From Gemmatimonadota bacterium (GTDB taxonomy: Bacteria; Gemmatimonadota; Gemmatimonadetes; Gemmatimonadales; Gemmatimonadaceae), in contig JAJTGR010000054.1 of the NCBI GenBank assembly GCA_021299375.1, forward strand, positions 1 through 33,080: a DNA stretch of 33,080 nt. The letters run 5' to 3'. Position numbers and translations under genes: made by a program. The notes beneath the pieces were generated by a model. That model ran no database searches. It worked only from the letters and a program-made list of their open reading frames with translations, and had not been told where the DNA came from. Shown here piece by piece: positions 9,140 to 17,968 of this stretch. The first letter of the stretch is position 1. The number at the start of each line of letters is the position of its first letter.

Positions 9140-10842
9140 CAGTCCTTGCCCCCGGGCGGCACCCGACTCTGGCGCTGCTTGCGTCCCTGCACATCACGCT
9201 CCTCGCGCGCCGCGCTGTTGAGCAGCGCCTCGGCCTGGGTCTGGTCGAGCCCTCCCTGCCCCTGCGGCTGTTCCTGTTCCTGCTGTTGTTGTGCGTTGCC
9301 CCCCCCACCGCCGCCACCGCCGCCGCCACCCTGAGGGGGCGACTTGCGGAGCGCGAGTTCGTAATTCCACTTGGCGTCGGCGTATCCCGGACGATCGGAG
9401 AGCAAGGCCCGATAGGCGGCGCGCGCCGCTGCCAGCTGGTTGTCACGGTCGGCGTTGCCCGGTGTACGTGCCATCTCGAGGGCGGCAAGTCCGGCATTGA
9501 AGCGGGCACGGAAACGCACCTCGCCGTCGCTGGCGCGCCGCACCTGCTCCAGGCGCTCGGCGGCCTCCTTCAGCGAATCGGCGCCGAGCACGGCAGTGCC
9601 GAGGTTGTAGCTCGTGCGCGCCGTCGTGTCGCCCTCCGCCACGAGCGCCCGATAGGCCGCGATCGCCTCGGCGACGCGCCCCTCCGCAAACAGCGCGGCG
9701 GGATCGGGCGTCTGGTGGCAGCCCAGCAGCGTCACCGGTACGAGGGCAACGAGCAGCAACGCCGGCACGGAGACCACCGGGGCGGCGCCTGGTCGCGCGG
9801 ACTGCGCTCTGACGGTGCGACGTGGGCGGCGCACGAACAGCCAGGTATCCCACGCCAGGAGCAGCAGCGCCGGAAGCAGGACCCAGAAAAAGCGCGGCAC
9901 ATGGTCCTCGCGCGCATCCACCTGACGGCGCGCGGTTCGCAATGCGCGCAACGCACCGCGGATGCGGGACGCCTTGTCGGAAACCTCGGCGTCGATGAAT
10001 GTGCCGTTGGCCGCCGTAGCGGCCTTCTGCAACAGATCAGGCGTATAGCGCGTGATCACGACGTTGCCCTCGTCGTCTCGTTTCTCGGAAACCACGGATC
10101 CATCGCGCACGGGGATGGAGCTGCCACGCGTCGTCCCGAAGCCGACGGTGACAAGACTCACCCGCTTGCTCCCGGCTTCGGCGGCCGCCGCTTCGACATC
10201 TTCCGGCAAGTCGAACGATTCGCCATCGCTCATCACCACCAGCGCGCGATCCGCACTGCCATCGCTGGCCAGCAACAGCTCCGTCCCCTGCCGAATCGCG
10301 CGCGCCAGCGAGCTGCCCGCCTGCCCCACGATGCTCGGGTCGAGGTTGTCGAGAAACAGCTCGAGCGCGCCATCGTCGCCCGTCAGCGGGGTGAGGATGT
10401 AGCTGCGGCCAGCGAAGGCGATGAGGGCGATCCGGTCGGCCTGGGACATGGCCCGCAAGCGCCGCACCTCCTGTTTCATGCGCTCGAGGCGGGAGGGCCG
10501 CTCGTCCGGCGCCATCATGGACAGCGAAGCGTCGAGGGCCAGCGCCAGGTCGATCCCGCGTGCGGTCATCGGCCCGCGCGTCAGGCCCCAGCGCGGCCCC
10601 GCCAGCGCGATGCCGATGAGGCACACGACCGCGGTGAGGCGCCACGTGCGCCCCTGCTCGCCGTCGTCGGCACCTGTCACCAAACGGGCCAGCGCGCTGG
10701 ACTCCGCGAAGCGGCCAAGTCGGCGCTCGCGCTGCGTGGCGCGCGCGCGACGCAGTGACCAGACCGCGAGCGGCAACAGCACCGCCGCCACGAGGAACCA
10801 TGGTGCGTCGAACACCAGTGGAGGCAGGGTCGGCAGCGCCAT
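9136..10842 (-). CDS. batB: BatB-BatC fusion: membrane von Willebrand A protein with TPR tail
   Basis: The protein is 568 residues from the ATG at 10842. Two N-terminal hydrophobic helices (10-30, 70-82) precede a von Willebrand A domain whose metal site DASLS is at residues 104-108, with VVMSDGESFD downstream. A third helix follows the domain. Another hydrophobic stretch ends in LLGC, then a TPR region (AEGRVAEAIAAYRALVAEG, YNLGTAVLGADSLKEAAERL) and a Gly-rich and Gln-rich low-complexity tail. TPR proteins called BatC usually follow BatB as separate genes, so this is probably a batB-batC fusion. The domain should lie in the periplasm, anchored near BatA. The start lies two bases beyond the position where batA would be expected to stop. 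Confidence 0.85.
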   Translation of the reverse strand: MALPTLPPLVFDAPWFLVAAVLLPLAVWSLRRARATQRERRLGRFAESSALARLVTGADDGEQGRTWRLTAVVCLIGIALAGPRWGLTRGPMTARGIDLALALDASLSMMAPDERPSRLERMKQEVRRLRAMSQADRIALIAFAGRSYILTPLTGDDGALELFLDNLDPSIVGQAGSSLARAIRQGTELLLASDGSADRALVVMSDGESFDLPEDVEAAAAEAGSKRVSLVTVGFGTTRGSSIPVRDGSVVSEKRDDEGNVVITRYTPDLLQKAATAANGTFIDAEVSDKASRIRGALRALRTARRQVDAREDHVPRFFWVLLPALLLLAWDTWLFVRRPRRTVRAQSARPGAAPVVSVPALLLVALVPVTLLGCHQTPDPAALFAEGRVAEAIAAYRALVAEGDTTARTSYNLGTAVLGADSLKEAAERLEQVRRASDGEVRFRARFNAGLAALEMARTPGNADRDNQLAAARAAYRALLSDRPGYADAKWNYELALRKSPPQGGGGGGGGGGGNAQQQQEQEQPQGQGGLDQTQAEALLNSAAREERDVQGRKQRQSRVPPGGKDW

Positions 10843-10844
10843 GG

Positions 10845-11899
10845 TCACGGCAGCACCCCCGCCGCGCCCGGAGCCACAGTTCCGCGAGCAAGGCCAGTAC
10901 GCCGAAAACCAGCGGCCACCGGAATCGTTCGGTGTACCGAATGTAGGCGCGAGCATCGACCGCCGAGCGCTCGAGCCGGTCGATCTGCTCGTAGATGGCC
11001 TGCAGGGCAGCGGCATCGCGAGCGCGGAAGTAGCGGCCACCAGTGCTGGTGGCGATCTCCGTGAGCAGCGCCTCGTCAATCTTCACAGGCCGGTTTTCAT
11101 AGCGCAGCCCGAACAACCCCCGGCCCACGGGGACCGCCGCCATGCCCTCCGTGCCGACGCCGATGGTGTAGATGCGGATGCCGAAGGCGCCCGCCGCCTG
11201 TGCCGCCGTGCGAGGGTCGATGGCGCCGCGGTTGTTCTCGCCATCGGTCAGCAGCACCATCACCCGTGAGCGACCGGGGGAATTGCGGAGCCGGTTGGCC
11301 GCGGTGGCAATGGCCGTACCGATGGCGGTCCCATCCTCGAGTTGGCCCACCTGCAGGTTGTCGATCGCCGCCAGGACCACCGGGTAGTCGGTGGTCAGCG
11401 GCACCTGTGTGAGGGCCTCACCGGAGAAGGCCACCAGCCCGACGCGATCTGCCTTGCGCCCCATCACAAAGCGCTTGACCTTCTCCTTGGCGACCTCCAT
11501 CCGGTTCTGCGGCTGGAAGTCCTCGGCGAGCATCGAGCTGGAGATATCGACGGTGAGCGCGATATCGATGCCCTCGCTGGACACGCGCTCCGCCCGCGCC
11601 CCTGAGCGCGGCTGGGCCAGGGCGAGGACGACGCCCGTCAACGCCAAGGCCCGCAACCATGGAATCCAGCGCGTCCATGCCAGTGTGGGCCTTGGGCCGC
11701 GGAGCAGCACATCGGCCCGCGAGAAGGGGATGGTGCGCTGCTGCGCCTCATGGCGACGCCACCACCACAGCCACAGCCAGACCGGCAACAAGAGCAGCAG
11801 CGCCTCAGGGTGCGCGAGATTGAAGCCGAAGAGCGTGACCAGCCCGCCGCGGCCGGCCCACCACTCACCGATCGGGAGCGCCCGCAACCACGCGGTCAT
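10845..11899 (-). CDS. batA: BatA: membrane von Willebrand A protein, stop codon apparently lost
   Basis: Homology covers a normal BatA of about 350 residues. There are N-terminal helices (GFNLAHPEALLLLLPVW, then LRALALTGVVLALA), a von Willebrand A domain with metal motif DISSS (118-122), LLTDGENNRG, and a C-terminal helix ending FGVLALLAELWLRARR. The ATG at 11899 overlaps the previous stop as ATGA. The frame does not stop where expected. It continues out of frame through most of batB to base 10037, adding about 270 Arg-rich residues of non-protein-like sequence. One extra base in the C5 tract at 10856-10860 would give a TGA at 10845-10847, two bases before the batB ATG. I therefore give the end as the restored stop. 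Confidence 0.8.
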
Positions 11900-12954
11900 C
11901 GCGCGCCCGCCTTCGGCCCACGCACGTCGCGTGACGGCCGGCGCGACGCCTTCCGAGCCGATTCCTCGGCGTCTCGGCGCGCCAGCGCTTCCGCGTCAAG
12001 CGCCGCTTGCTGTGCCGCCAACTCTGCCGCCCGTCGCGCCTGCTCGGATTGTTCGACGGCGTCGACGAGCGCCTGCGCCTCGGCCGCCATTTCCCGGGAA
12101 CGCGGCGCCGAGACCACGCGGGCCGCGAACTTGATGCTGTCGGCATCGACCAGCAGCGAGCGCAGACGATCGTGCGGGATACGGTCGTCGTCGGCCACGG
12201 CCGCCAGCAGTTCGTCGCTGGTCAGCGAGAGTTGGGCCGCCGGCACACGGGCCACGAGATAACGCCGCAGCACGTCGAGGGCGAGCGCCACGGCCCGCCC
12301 CGCTTCGCCCGCATCAGCCAACGCCAGCCGCTCGAGACGCGCGAAGGCGTGCTGCGCCCGCAGGTAGGGATCGAGGGGCACCGGCGGCGTGGCGGCCGCG
12401 GTGCGCCGACGTCGCCGCCACCACCACCACATCGCGGCCAGCGCGCCCAGCACCAGCAGCGCCGGCCACCACTGCTGCCACCATGGCACAACACGTGGGA
12501 ACAGTCCGCGCGCCGGCTTCGGCACATGCAGTGTACTGTCGCCGGGGAGCACACTGCGCACCACGACCTTGGCCTCGGAGAGCGGCACCCGCACCGAGGT
12601 GCTGCCGTGGCGCACTGTGGCCTCGTCGAGCCCGAGCGATAGGGCGCCCACATCCCACGCGGCAAGATCGTACTCCGCGCGCTCCCGCCGGGTGCCGAGC
12701 GTGGTGCCTTCATCGATGATGCGCACCGGCCCGCGCATGGCCACCACCGCCGTCGAGTCCCTGATCGTCGGCCATTCGACGCGCGCATCAGCGGGCACCG
12801 CAACCGTGACGACGAAGGTGAACGGATCACCCACTTCGACGGTATCGGGGCGCACGAGGGTCGCGACCTGCACCCGCGCGCCGGGCGCCGGGGTCCGTGC
12901 CTCCGGCGAGGCTGGCGGCTGCCACAGGATGAGCGCCAGGATGGCGCGGGTCAC
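11896..12954 (-). CDS. BatD-like single-pass membrane protein of the MoxR operon
   Basis: This 352-residue protein of the Bat operon has no clear named family that I can assign. A short N-terminal signal-like helix (AILALILWQPP) is followed by a beta-rich extracytoplasmic region (VEVGDPFTFVVTVAVPADAR) of the kind found at the start of BatD proteins. A strong Trp-rich transmembrane helix lies around residues 160-185, then a basic stop-transfer (RRRRR) and a helical, charged cytoplasmic part with long Ala/Glu/Arg-rich coiled coil. The chosen GTG at 12952-12954 gives a GTGA overlap with the DUF58 stop; an ATG at 12975 would overlap by 25 bp. The layout resembles the DUF4381-type proteins that sit between DUF58 and vWA genes in such operons. 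Confidence 0.75.
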   Translation of the reverse strand: MTRAILALILWQPPASPEARTPAPGARVQVATLVRPDTVEVGDPFTFVVTVAVPADARVEWPTIRDSTAVVAMRGPVRIIDEGTTLGTRRERAEYDLAAWDVGALSLGLDEATVRHGSTSVRVPLSEAKVVVRSVLPGDSTLHVPKPARGLFPRVVPWWQQWWPALLVLGALAAMWWWWRRRRRTAAATPPVPLDPYLRAQHAFARLERLALADAGEAGRAVALALDVLRRYLVARVPAAQLSLTSDELLAAVADDDRIPHDRLRSLLVDADSIKFAARVVSAPRSREMAAEAQALVDAVEQSEQARRAAELAAQQAALDAEALARRDAEESARKASRRPSRDVRGPKAGAR

Positions 12955-13922
12955 CGCCCCATCTCCGGTACCCACCCGTACTGCGCCGCCGCATCGCCCA
13001 GGGTTCCGCGCGGCCCGGTGCGCACTGCGCCGTGCGGCCGGCGCGCCCGTGCCCGGAAGAACGCCAGCAGGGCGTCGACGTAGCCATGCTCGGTGTGCAC
13101 GATGATCTCGTCGAGCCCGAGGCGGGCGAACAGCTTGCGCCGCGCTTCCTCCTCGGCGGCCACGCGGGCGGCAAAGGCCCGCCGCACGGCCGGGTGCGAC
13201 GTATCGACTTCGAGGACGGCGCCCGTCTCAGGGTCCTCGAGGCGCGCTGGCCCGATGTCGGGCAGGACCCGCTCCGACGGGTCCTCGAGCGTCACCGCAA
13301 TGACGTCGTGTTTCTGCGCCAGACGGGCGAGCGGTTTTTCGACGTCGTCACTCAGGAAATCCGAGGCGAGAAACACGACCGAGCGATGTGGTAACAGGCG
13401 CATGAGCCGATCGACGGCGGCGCCCATGGACGTGCCACGCCCCTCCGGCTGCACCGTGAGCAGATCGCGGATGAGGCGCAAGGCGTGCTTGCGCCCCTTG
13501 CGGGCGGGGAGCGCGTGTTCGACGCGATCGCTGAAGAGCAACAGCCCCACGCGATCGTTGTTGCGCACCGCCGCCATGGACAGCACGCCAGCCAGCTCGA
13601 TGGCCAGATCGTGCTTGAAGCGCGCTCTCGTGCCGAAGCGTGCCGACCCGGAGAGGTCGAGCGCCAGCATGATCGTGAGTTCGCGCTCCTCCACGTATCG
13701 CTTCACGAATGGCCGTCCCATGCGGGCCGACACGTTCCAGTCGATGGAGCGGACCTCGTCGCCGGCCTGATACTCGCGCACCTCGGCGAACTCCATCCCC
13801 TGCCCCTTGAACAACGAGCGATACTCGCCGGCGAAGCGCGAATCGACCAGGCGGCGCGTGCGCACCTCGATGCGCCGCACCTGCCGCAACACCTCGGCGG
13901 GCGCGATCGCCAGTACGCTCAC
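12951..13922 (-). CDS. DUF58 domain protein, von Willebrand A-like partner of MoxR
   Basis: The 323-residue soluble protein has the DUF58 signature: EYRSLFKGQGMEFAEVREYQ (33-52), then GDEVRSIDWNVSARMG (54-69) and KRYVEERELTIMLALDLSGS. The last part (DLSGS, 89-93) is the metal site of a vWA-like fold. No transmembrane helix is evident, unlike the longer DUF58 proteins. It is the usual second gene of MoxR operons and probably acts as an adaptor for the ATPase. The ATG overlaps the moxR stop (ATGA), and the stop overlaps the next start (GTGA). The family assignment is firm; the biochemical role in this organism is inference. Confidence 0.9.
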   Translation of the reverse strand: MSVLAIAPAEVLRQVRRIEVRTRRLVDSRFAGEYRSLFKGQGMEFAEVREYQAGDEVRSIDWNVSARMGRPFVKRYVEERELTIMLALDLSGSARFGTRARFKHDLAIELAGVLSMAAVRNNDRVGLLLFSDRVEHALPARKGRKHALRLIRDLLTVQPEGRGTSMGAAVDRLMRLLPHRSVVFLASDFLSDDVEKPLARLAQKHDVIAVTLEDPSERVLPDIGPARLEDPETGAVLEVDTSHPAVRRAFAARVAAEEEARRKLFARLGLDEIIVHTEHGYVDALLAFFRARARRPHGAVRTGPRGTLGDAAAQYGWVPEMGR

Positions 13923-14893
13923 GGCGCGTTCACCACCGTGAGCAACCGGGCCACGATGGCGTCGCTGGTCACGCCTTCCGCATCCGCCTCGAACGACGTG
14001 AGTACGCGATGCCGCAGCACATCAGGGGCGATGCTCTTCACGTCATCGGGAGCGACGAACGCGCGGCCGCGCAGGAACGCGTGGGCGCGCGCCGCCTGCC
14101 CGAGCGCGATCGTGGCGCGCGGCGATGCCCCGAACTCGATGAGTGGTCGCAGATCGGGCGCGCCGACCTCTGCGGGATGCCGCGTGGCGTGCACCAGGTC
14201 GACGATGTAATCGACGATGCGCTCGTCCATGTACAGGTCCGCGATGCGCCGGCGCGCATCGAGCAGCTCCTCCGGCGAGGCGACGGGGGCCACGGGGATG
14301 GATTCCCCGCCTGCCATGCGCCGCAGGATCTCCTTCTCCTCGGCGCGCGTGGGATAGCCAACGCGCAGCTTCATCATGAAGCGGTCGACCTGGGCCTCGG
14401 GCAGCGGGTACGTGCCCTCCTGTTCGATGGGGTTCTGGGTGGCCAGGACGAGAAACGGTTCAGCGAGCGGATAGGTGGTGCCGCCGATGGTGACCTGCTT
14501 CTCCTGCATGGCTTCGAGGAGCGCCGCCTGCACCTTGGCCGGCGCCCGGTTGATCTCATCGGCGAGGATGATGTTGGCGAAGATCGGGCCGTGCTTCACG
14601 CGGAACGCCCCGGTCTGCTGGTCGAAGATCTGCGTTCCGACCACATCGGCCGGTAGCAGGTCGGGGGTGAACTGGATGCGTTGGAAGGTGGTGCGGACGG
14701 TCTCCGCGAGGGTGCGCACCGTGAGTGTCTTGGCCAGGCCGGGCACCCCCTCCAACAGCACATGACCACCGGTGAGCAAGCTGATCAGCAAGCGCTCCAC
14801 CATGTACTCCTGCCCCACAATCCGGCGCCCGACTTCACGCAGGACGCCCTGCACCAGAGCCGCATCGTTCGATGCGGCGACGCTCGTGGTCAC
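13919..14893 (-). CDS. moxR: MoxR-family AAA+ ATPase
   Basis: This 324-residue AAA+ ATPase of the MoxR class is a chaperone-like ATPase that works with vWA proteins on cofactor insertion or envelope complexes. Visible motifs are Walker A GVPGLAKT (49-56), Walker B IILADEINRAP (108-118), the sensor region LVLATQNPIEQEGTYPLPEAQ, and the C-terminal lid with DLRPLIEFGASPR. The ATG at 14893 is followed by a variable 20-residue leader. It appears to be the first gene of the moxR-bat cluster and lies 61 bp downstream of the pseudouridine synthase gene. I see no strong promoter in that gap, so it may be read through from scpA-scpB. Confidence 0.95.
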   Translation of the reverse strand: MTTSVAASNDAALVQGVLREVGRRIVGQEYMVERLLISLLTGGHVLLEGVPGLAKTLTVRTLAETVRTTFQRIQFTPDLLPADVVGTQIFDQQTGAFRVKHGPIFANIILADEINRAPAKVQAALLEAMQEKQVTIGGTTYPLAEPFLVLATQNPIEQEGTYPLPEAQVDRFMMKLRVGYPTRAEEKEILRRMAGGESIPVAPVASPEELLDARRRIADLYMDERIVDYIVDLVHATRHPAEVGAPDLRPLIEFGASPRATIALGQAARAHAFLRGRAFVAPDDVKSIAPDVLRHRVLTSFEADAEGVTSDAIVARLLTVVNAP

Positions 14894-14954
14894 GTGTCCG
14901 TTGCTCCCGAAGAAAGGTCCCGCAGGGATACCCCAGCCGGCTCCATCTGCTCCA

Positions 14955-15890
14955 TCACCCGTTGGCGATGAGCGCCTCGATCATGTCCCGTTCCGACTTG
15001 GTCAAGGCGCGGGCCTCACCGGAGGGCAGGTCGCCCAGACGGACTGGCCCGAACCGGGTGCGCACGAGCCGCTCGACTTCGAGTCCGAGGGCATCGCAGA
15101 GGCGTCGCACCTCATGGGTCTTTCCCTCGGTGATCGTGACCTCGAACGCCCAGCGCCGGCCCCCGAGCGGGTGAGCGATGACCTCCCGCGGGACAACCAG
15201 ACCGTCCTCGAGTTCCACGCCGCGGCGAGCCCGCCGCGCCGCGGTCACGGCATCGCCCTGCACGGTGGCGACATACGTCCGTTCGACCTCGCGGCTCGGG
15301 TGCGTCAGCGTGTGTGCCGCCGTGCCGTCGGTGGTGAGGAGCAGCACGCCTTCCGTCATGAAATCGAGGCGTCCGACATAGACGAGCCCCGGCACATCGT
15401 CGACCAGATCGAAGACGGTGGGACGCTGCTGCGGGTCCTTGCGCGTCGTCATCACCGCGGCCGGTTTGTGCAGCACGATCCACCGATGGGCGGTGACTCT
15501 GGTGTCGATCGCCTGCCCATCGAGGGTGATGGTGTCTCGCCCCGGATGGACCTGCTGCCCGATGGTGGCCACGACGCCATTCACACTCACGCGCCCTTCG
15601 GCGACCGCCTTGTCGGCTTCGCGCCGTGAGACCGCACCGGCCCGGGCGAGCGCGCGCTGCACACGCATGGGCCCCTCGTTGCGGGCAGCGACGGTGCCGC
15701 CCGCCTTCGTCGTGGTCGGACGCGCACCGCGAAGGGCGGCCGGTCGTCGAGGGCCCGCCGCGGTGCGTTCAGGGCGGTCCGGGGTGGCCCCCCGCGGCCC
15801 ACCGCGGGGGGCGCTGGCGCCCTTCCGACCACCGTCGCCCCGCGGCGGTCGCCTGCCGCCGGACTCGCCGGACCGTCGCGACGGCGTCAC
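14955..15890 (-). CDS. rluB: rRNA/tRNA pseudouridine synthase, RluB/RsuA family
   Basis: This is a 311-residue pseudouridine synthase. An S4 RNA-binding domain begins at MRVQRALARAGAVSRREAD (near residue 75) and is followed by the RsuA-type catalytic domain. The catalytic aspartate is in GRLDFMTEGVLLLTTDG, with the ITEGKTHEVRRLCDALG motif nearer the end. RluB in E. coli modifies 23S rRNA U2605; the exact target here is inferred only from the family and from the scpA-scpB-rluB gene order seen widely. The first 74 residues form a Gly/Arg/Pro-rich basic extension. The GTG start overlaps the scpB stop (GTGA); an internal ATG at the S4 domain would remove the tail. Confidence 0.9.
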   Translation of the reverse strand: MTPSRRSGESGGRRPPRGDGGRKGASAPRGGPRGATPDRPERTAAGPRRPAALRGARPTTTKAGGTVAARNEGPMRVQRALARAGAVSRREADKAVAEGRVSVNGVVATIGQQVHPGRDTITLDGQAIDTRVTAHRWIVLHKPAAVMTTRKDPQQRPTVFDLVDDVPGLVYVGRLDFMTEGVLLLTTDGTAAHTLTHPSREVERTYVATVQGDAVTAARRARRGVELEDGLVVPREVIAHPLGGRRWAFEVTITEGKTHEVRRLCDALGLEVERLVRTRFGPVRLGDLPSGEARALTKSERDMIEALIANG

Positions 15891-16441
15891 TCCGGGGTGA
15901 CCGCGACGTTGCCGACACCACGGAGCGCAATGGCCAGTTCGTCGGCGCGCGGCAGCTCCTCGAGGTGACGCAGCGCGAACTGCTCCAGGAACTGGGGCGT
16001 GGTCCCATACAGCAACGGACGCCCGATGCCCTCACTGCGACCCACGATGTCGATCAGCCCCCGCTCGTGCAGCGACTTGAGCACGGACCCGACCGCCACG
16101 CCGCGGATCTCCTCGATCTCGGCGCGCCCGATGGGCTGCCGGTAGGCGACGATGGCGAGGGTTTCGAGCGCCGCCGCCGAGAGCCGCTGCGGCCGCACCG
16201 CGACCTGGGCGCGCTCAATGGCCTCGGCATACTCGGCGCGCGTGAGAATCTGCCAGCCCCCGCCCTGCTCGACCAGTTCGACGCCATGGCCATCGACATC
16301 GTAGTGCTCGCGCAGCTCATCAAGCGCCGCACTCACCGCCGCCGGGCTGGCCTCGGGATCGAGCGCTGCCAACGCCTCCAGCGGGATGGGCCGAGGCGCG
16401 GCGAAAAGCGCGGCTTCAAGCAGCTTCGCTAATGGCGTCAC
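15887..16441 (-). CDS. scpB: Segregation and condensation protein ScpB
   Basis: This is the kleisin-associated winged-helix subunit of the SMC-ScpAB condensin complex. It is 184 residues from the GTG at 16441, with the family features LAKLLEAALFAAPRPIPLEAL at the start, the central RLSAAALETLAIVAYRQPIGRAEIEEIRGV block and GRPLLYGTTPQFLEQF. An ATG at 16471 would add ten residues and deepen the overlap with scpA from 26 to 56 bp. The GTG gives the better family N-terminus. It lies between scpA and rluB in the classic order. Confidence 0.93.
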   Translation of the reverse strand: MTPLAKLLEAALFAAPRPIPLEALAALDPEASPAAVSAALDELREHYDVDGHGVELVEQGGGWQILTRAEYAEAIERAQVAVRPQRLSAAALETLAIVAYRQPIGRAEIEEIRGVAVGSVLKSLHERGLIDIVGRSEGIGRPLLYGTTPQFLEQFALRHLEELPRADELAIALRGVGNVAVTPE

Positions 16442-17165
16442 GTCGGATCTCCACTGAGCCAAAGGCGTCATGCTGCGCCAGCCGGACTTCCCCGAGCTTC
16501 GCCATCTCGAGCAGCGCCAGCAGGACCGACAGGATCTGCCACGGTTCGGCATCGCGTGCCACCAGGTCCGACCACCGGCACCCGCGGCGCATGGCGAGCA
16601 CCGTACGCACCGTCGTCATCGCACCAGCCACGTCGAGGGCTCGCGGCACGACTTCATGCAGCGCGGGCTCCCGGGTGACGCGCAACACCCGGTCCACGGC
16701 CGCCAGCAGTTCACCGAGCGACAACGCCAGCGGCGCGTTGATCGGCGCAATGTCCGCGGCCACCGGCACGAACCGGCGGGCGAACTGATGCCGGCGCGAC
16801 TCGCCCCGGTGCTCGAGCAGGTCGACGACTTCGCGCATCTGCTGGTACTCGAGCAGGCGGCGCACGAGTTCGGCGCGCGGGTCCTCCCACGCCTCCTCGC
16901 CGTCGGCCCGCGGCAGCAGCATCTGCGCCTTGATGCGCAGCAGGCGTGCCGCCATCTCGAGGTAGTCGGCCGCCTCGTCGAGCCCGAGCGTACTGATGCG
17001 CGCCAGAAACTGCTCGGCGATCCGCGCGATGGGGATATCGTAGATGTCCACCTGCTCATCGCGGATGAGCGACAGCAGGAGGTCGAGTGGCCCGGTGAAC
17101 TGGCTCAACTCGACGACGAACGATGGCGTCTCGGCCTCGATTGGACGGAAACTGGGAGCGATCAC
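16416..17165 (-). CDS. scpA: Segregation and condensation protein ScpA
   Basis: ScpA is the kleisin subunit that bridges SMC heads during chromosome condensation. The 249-residue protein has the family N-terminus FVVELSQFTGPLDLLLSLIRDEQVDIYDIPIARIAEQFL. This is followed by EAADYLEMAARLLRIKAQMLLP and a C-terminal winged helix with ILSVLLALLEMAKLGEVRL. The start is GTG at 17163-17165, the only suitable in-frame start; longer versions add a Cys-rich non-family leader lying inside the upstream gene. It begins 7 bp after the M50 protease stop and overlaps scpB by 26 bp. Confidence 0.94.
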   Translation of the reverse strand: MIAPSFRPIEAETPSFVVELSQFTGPLDLLLSLIRDEQVDIYDIPIARIAEQFLARISTLGLDEAADYLEMAARLLRIKAQMLLPRADGEEAWEDPRAELVRRLLEYQQMREVVDLLEHRGESRRHQFARRFVPVAADIAPINAPLALSLGELLAAVDRVLRVTREPALHEVVPRALDVAGAMTTVRTVLAMRRGCRWSDLVARDAEPWQILSVLLALLEMAKLGEVRLAQHDAFGSVEIRRDAISEAA

Positions 17166-17172
17166 GCAGGCA

Positions 17173-17856
17173 TCACGCGTCGAAAGGGTTGGGCAGCAGA
17201 TACGGGGCGAACACACCCTGGGCGACCCGGAACAACGCAACGGCCGGTGACATCCAGAGTGTGACCAGCGGGCGACCGAAGGACAGCACAGCAAAGAGGA
17301 GGAGCAGCCCGATACCCCCGAGCTGCTGGTACCGCAGCGACCACGCCGGCGGCAGCAGATACTTGAAGACGTGCGAGCCGTCGAGCGGCGGGATGGGCAT
17401 GAGGTTGAAGGCCGCCAGCGTGAGGTTGAGGATGATGCCCTGCACCAGCATCAGCTGGAGAACCCCAAGCGGACGGACCAGCTCCGGCACCCGCGCCGCG
17501 AGCAGGCCAATCAGCACGATGAGCGGCAGGCACAGCACGGCGATGACCACGTTCGTCGCCACCCCCGCCAGCGAGACGATGATGTCGCCCCGCTTGTAGT
17601 GCCGATAATTGCGCGGATTGACCGGGACCGGCTTGGCCCCACCGAAGATCGGGCCGCCGACGAACGCCAGGAACACCGGCAGGAGGACCGTCATGAAGGG
17701 GTCGATGTGCTTGAGCGGATTCCACGTCAGCCGACCCAGCTGGTAGGCGGTCATGTCTCCCTGCCTGTACGCCGCGTACCCGTGCGCATACTCGTGGGCG
17801 ACCATCGAGAACAGCAGCACGGGGCCGACAAGCGCGAGTTGCTGGGCGAAGTTCAC
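17173..17856 (-). CDS. Site-2-protease-like M50 membrane metallopeptidase
   Basis: This polytopic membrane protein has the zinc motif HEYAH at residues 21-25 in the first helix and the third ligand in NLMPIPPLDGSHVF, the hallmarks of short M50 proteases. From the GTG at 17854-17856 it is 227 residues and starts MNFAQQLALVGPVLLFSMV, typical of this subfamily. A longer TTG-start version reaches 17928, but that codon is only a few bases from the predicted transcription start, so I rejected it. The substrate is unknown; the short form lacks PDZ domains. It heads the scpA-scpB cluster and has a good promoter 84-112 bp upstream. Confidence 0.9.
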   Translation of the reverse strand: MNFAQQLALVGPVLLFSMVAHEYAHGYAAYRQGDMTAYQLGRLTWNPLKHIDPFMTVLLPVFLAFVGGPIFGGAKPVPVNPRNYRHYKRGDIIVSLAGVATNVVIAVLCLPLIVLIGLLAARVPELVRPLGVLQLMLVQGIILNLTLAAFNLMPIPPLDGSHVFKYLLPPAWSLRYQQLGGIGLLLLFAVLSFGRPLVTLWMSPAVALFRVAQGVFAPYLLPNPFDA

Positions 17857-17939
17857 CGGGCGGCGTGGGCGGATGGAGGCAAACGCGGAGCGGCCGACCA
17901 AGCTGATCGGAAACGCGAATGCAAGCAAATCGGAATGGA

Positions 17940-17968
17940 AAGGTAGCCGACCGTTCCGGGAGAGTCAA
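17940..17968 (-). promoter_or_regulatory. Promoter of the M50 protease-scpAB operon
   Basis: On the minus strand TTGACT (17963-17968), 17 bases, then TACCTT (17940-17945). The predicted start is near 17933, giving a leader of about 77 bases before the chosen GTG. The layout closely matches the groESL promoter of this window. Confidence 0.7.

Noticed and set aside
9301-9332. Short CCGCC-type repeat that could be taken as a regulatory repeat
   Set aside because: It encodes the poly-Gly tract of the batB-batC fusion protein and is explained by coding.
10037-10844. Reading the BatA extension as a genuine 270-residue domain
   Set aside because: The sequence is Arg/Gly/Ala-rich, lacks protein-like pattern and lies out of frame within the well-conserved batB domain.
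17857-17928. Longer TTG-start form of the M50 protease
   Set aside because: The TTG lies about five bases from the predicted transcription start, and homologues begin at the first helix, matching the GTG at 17856.
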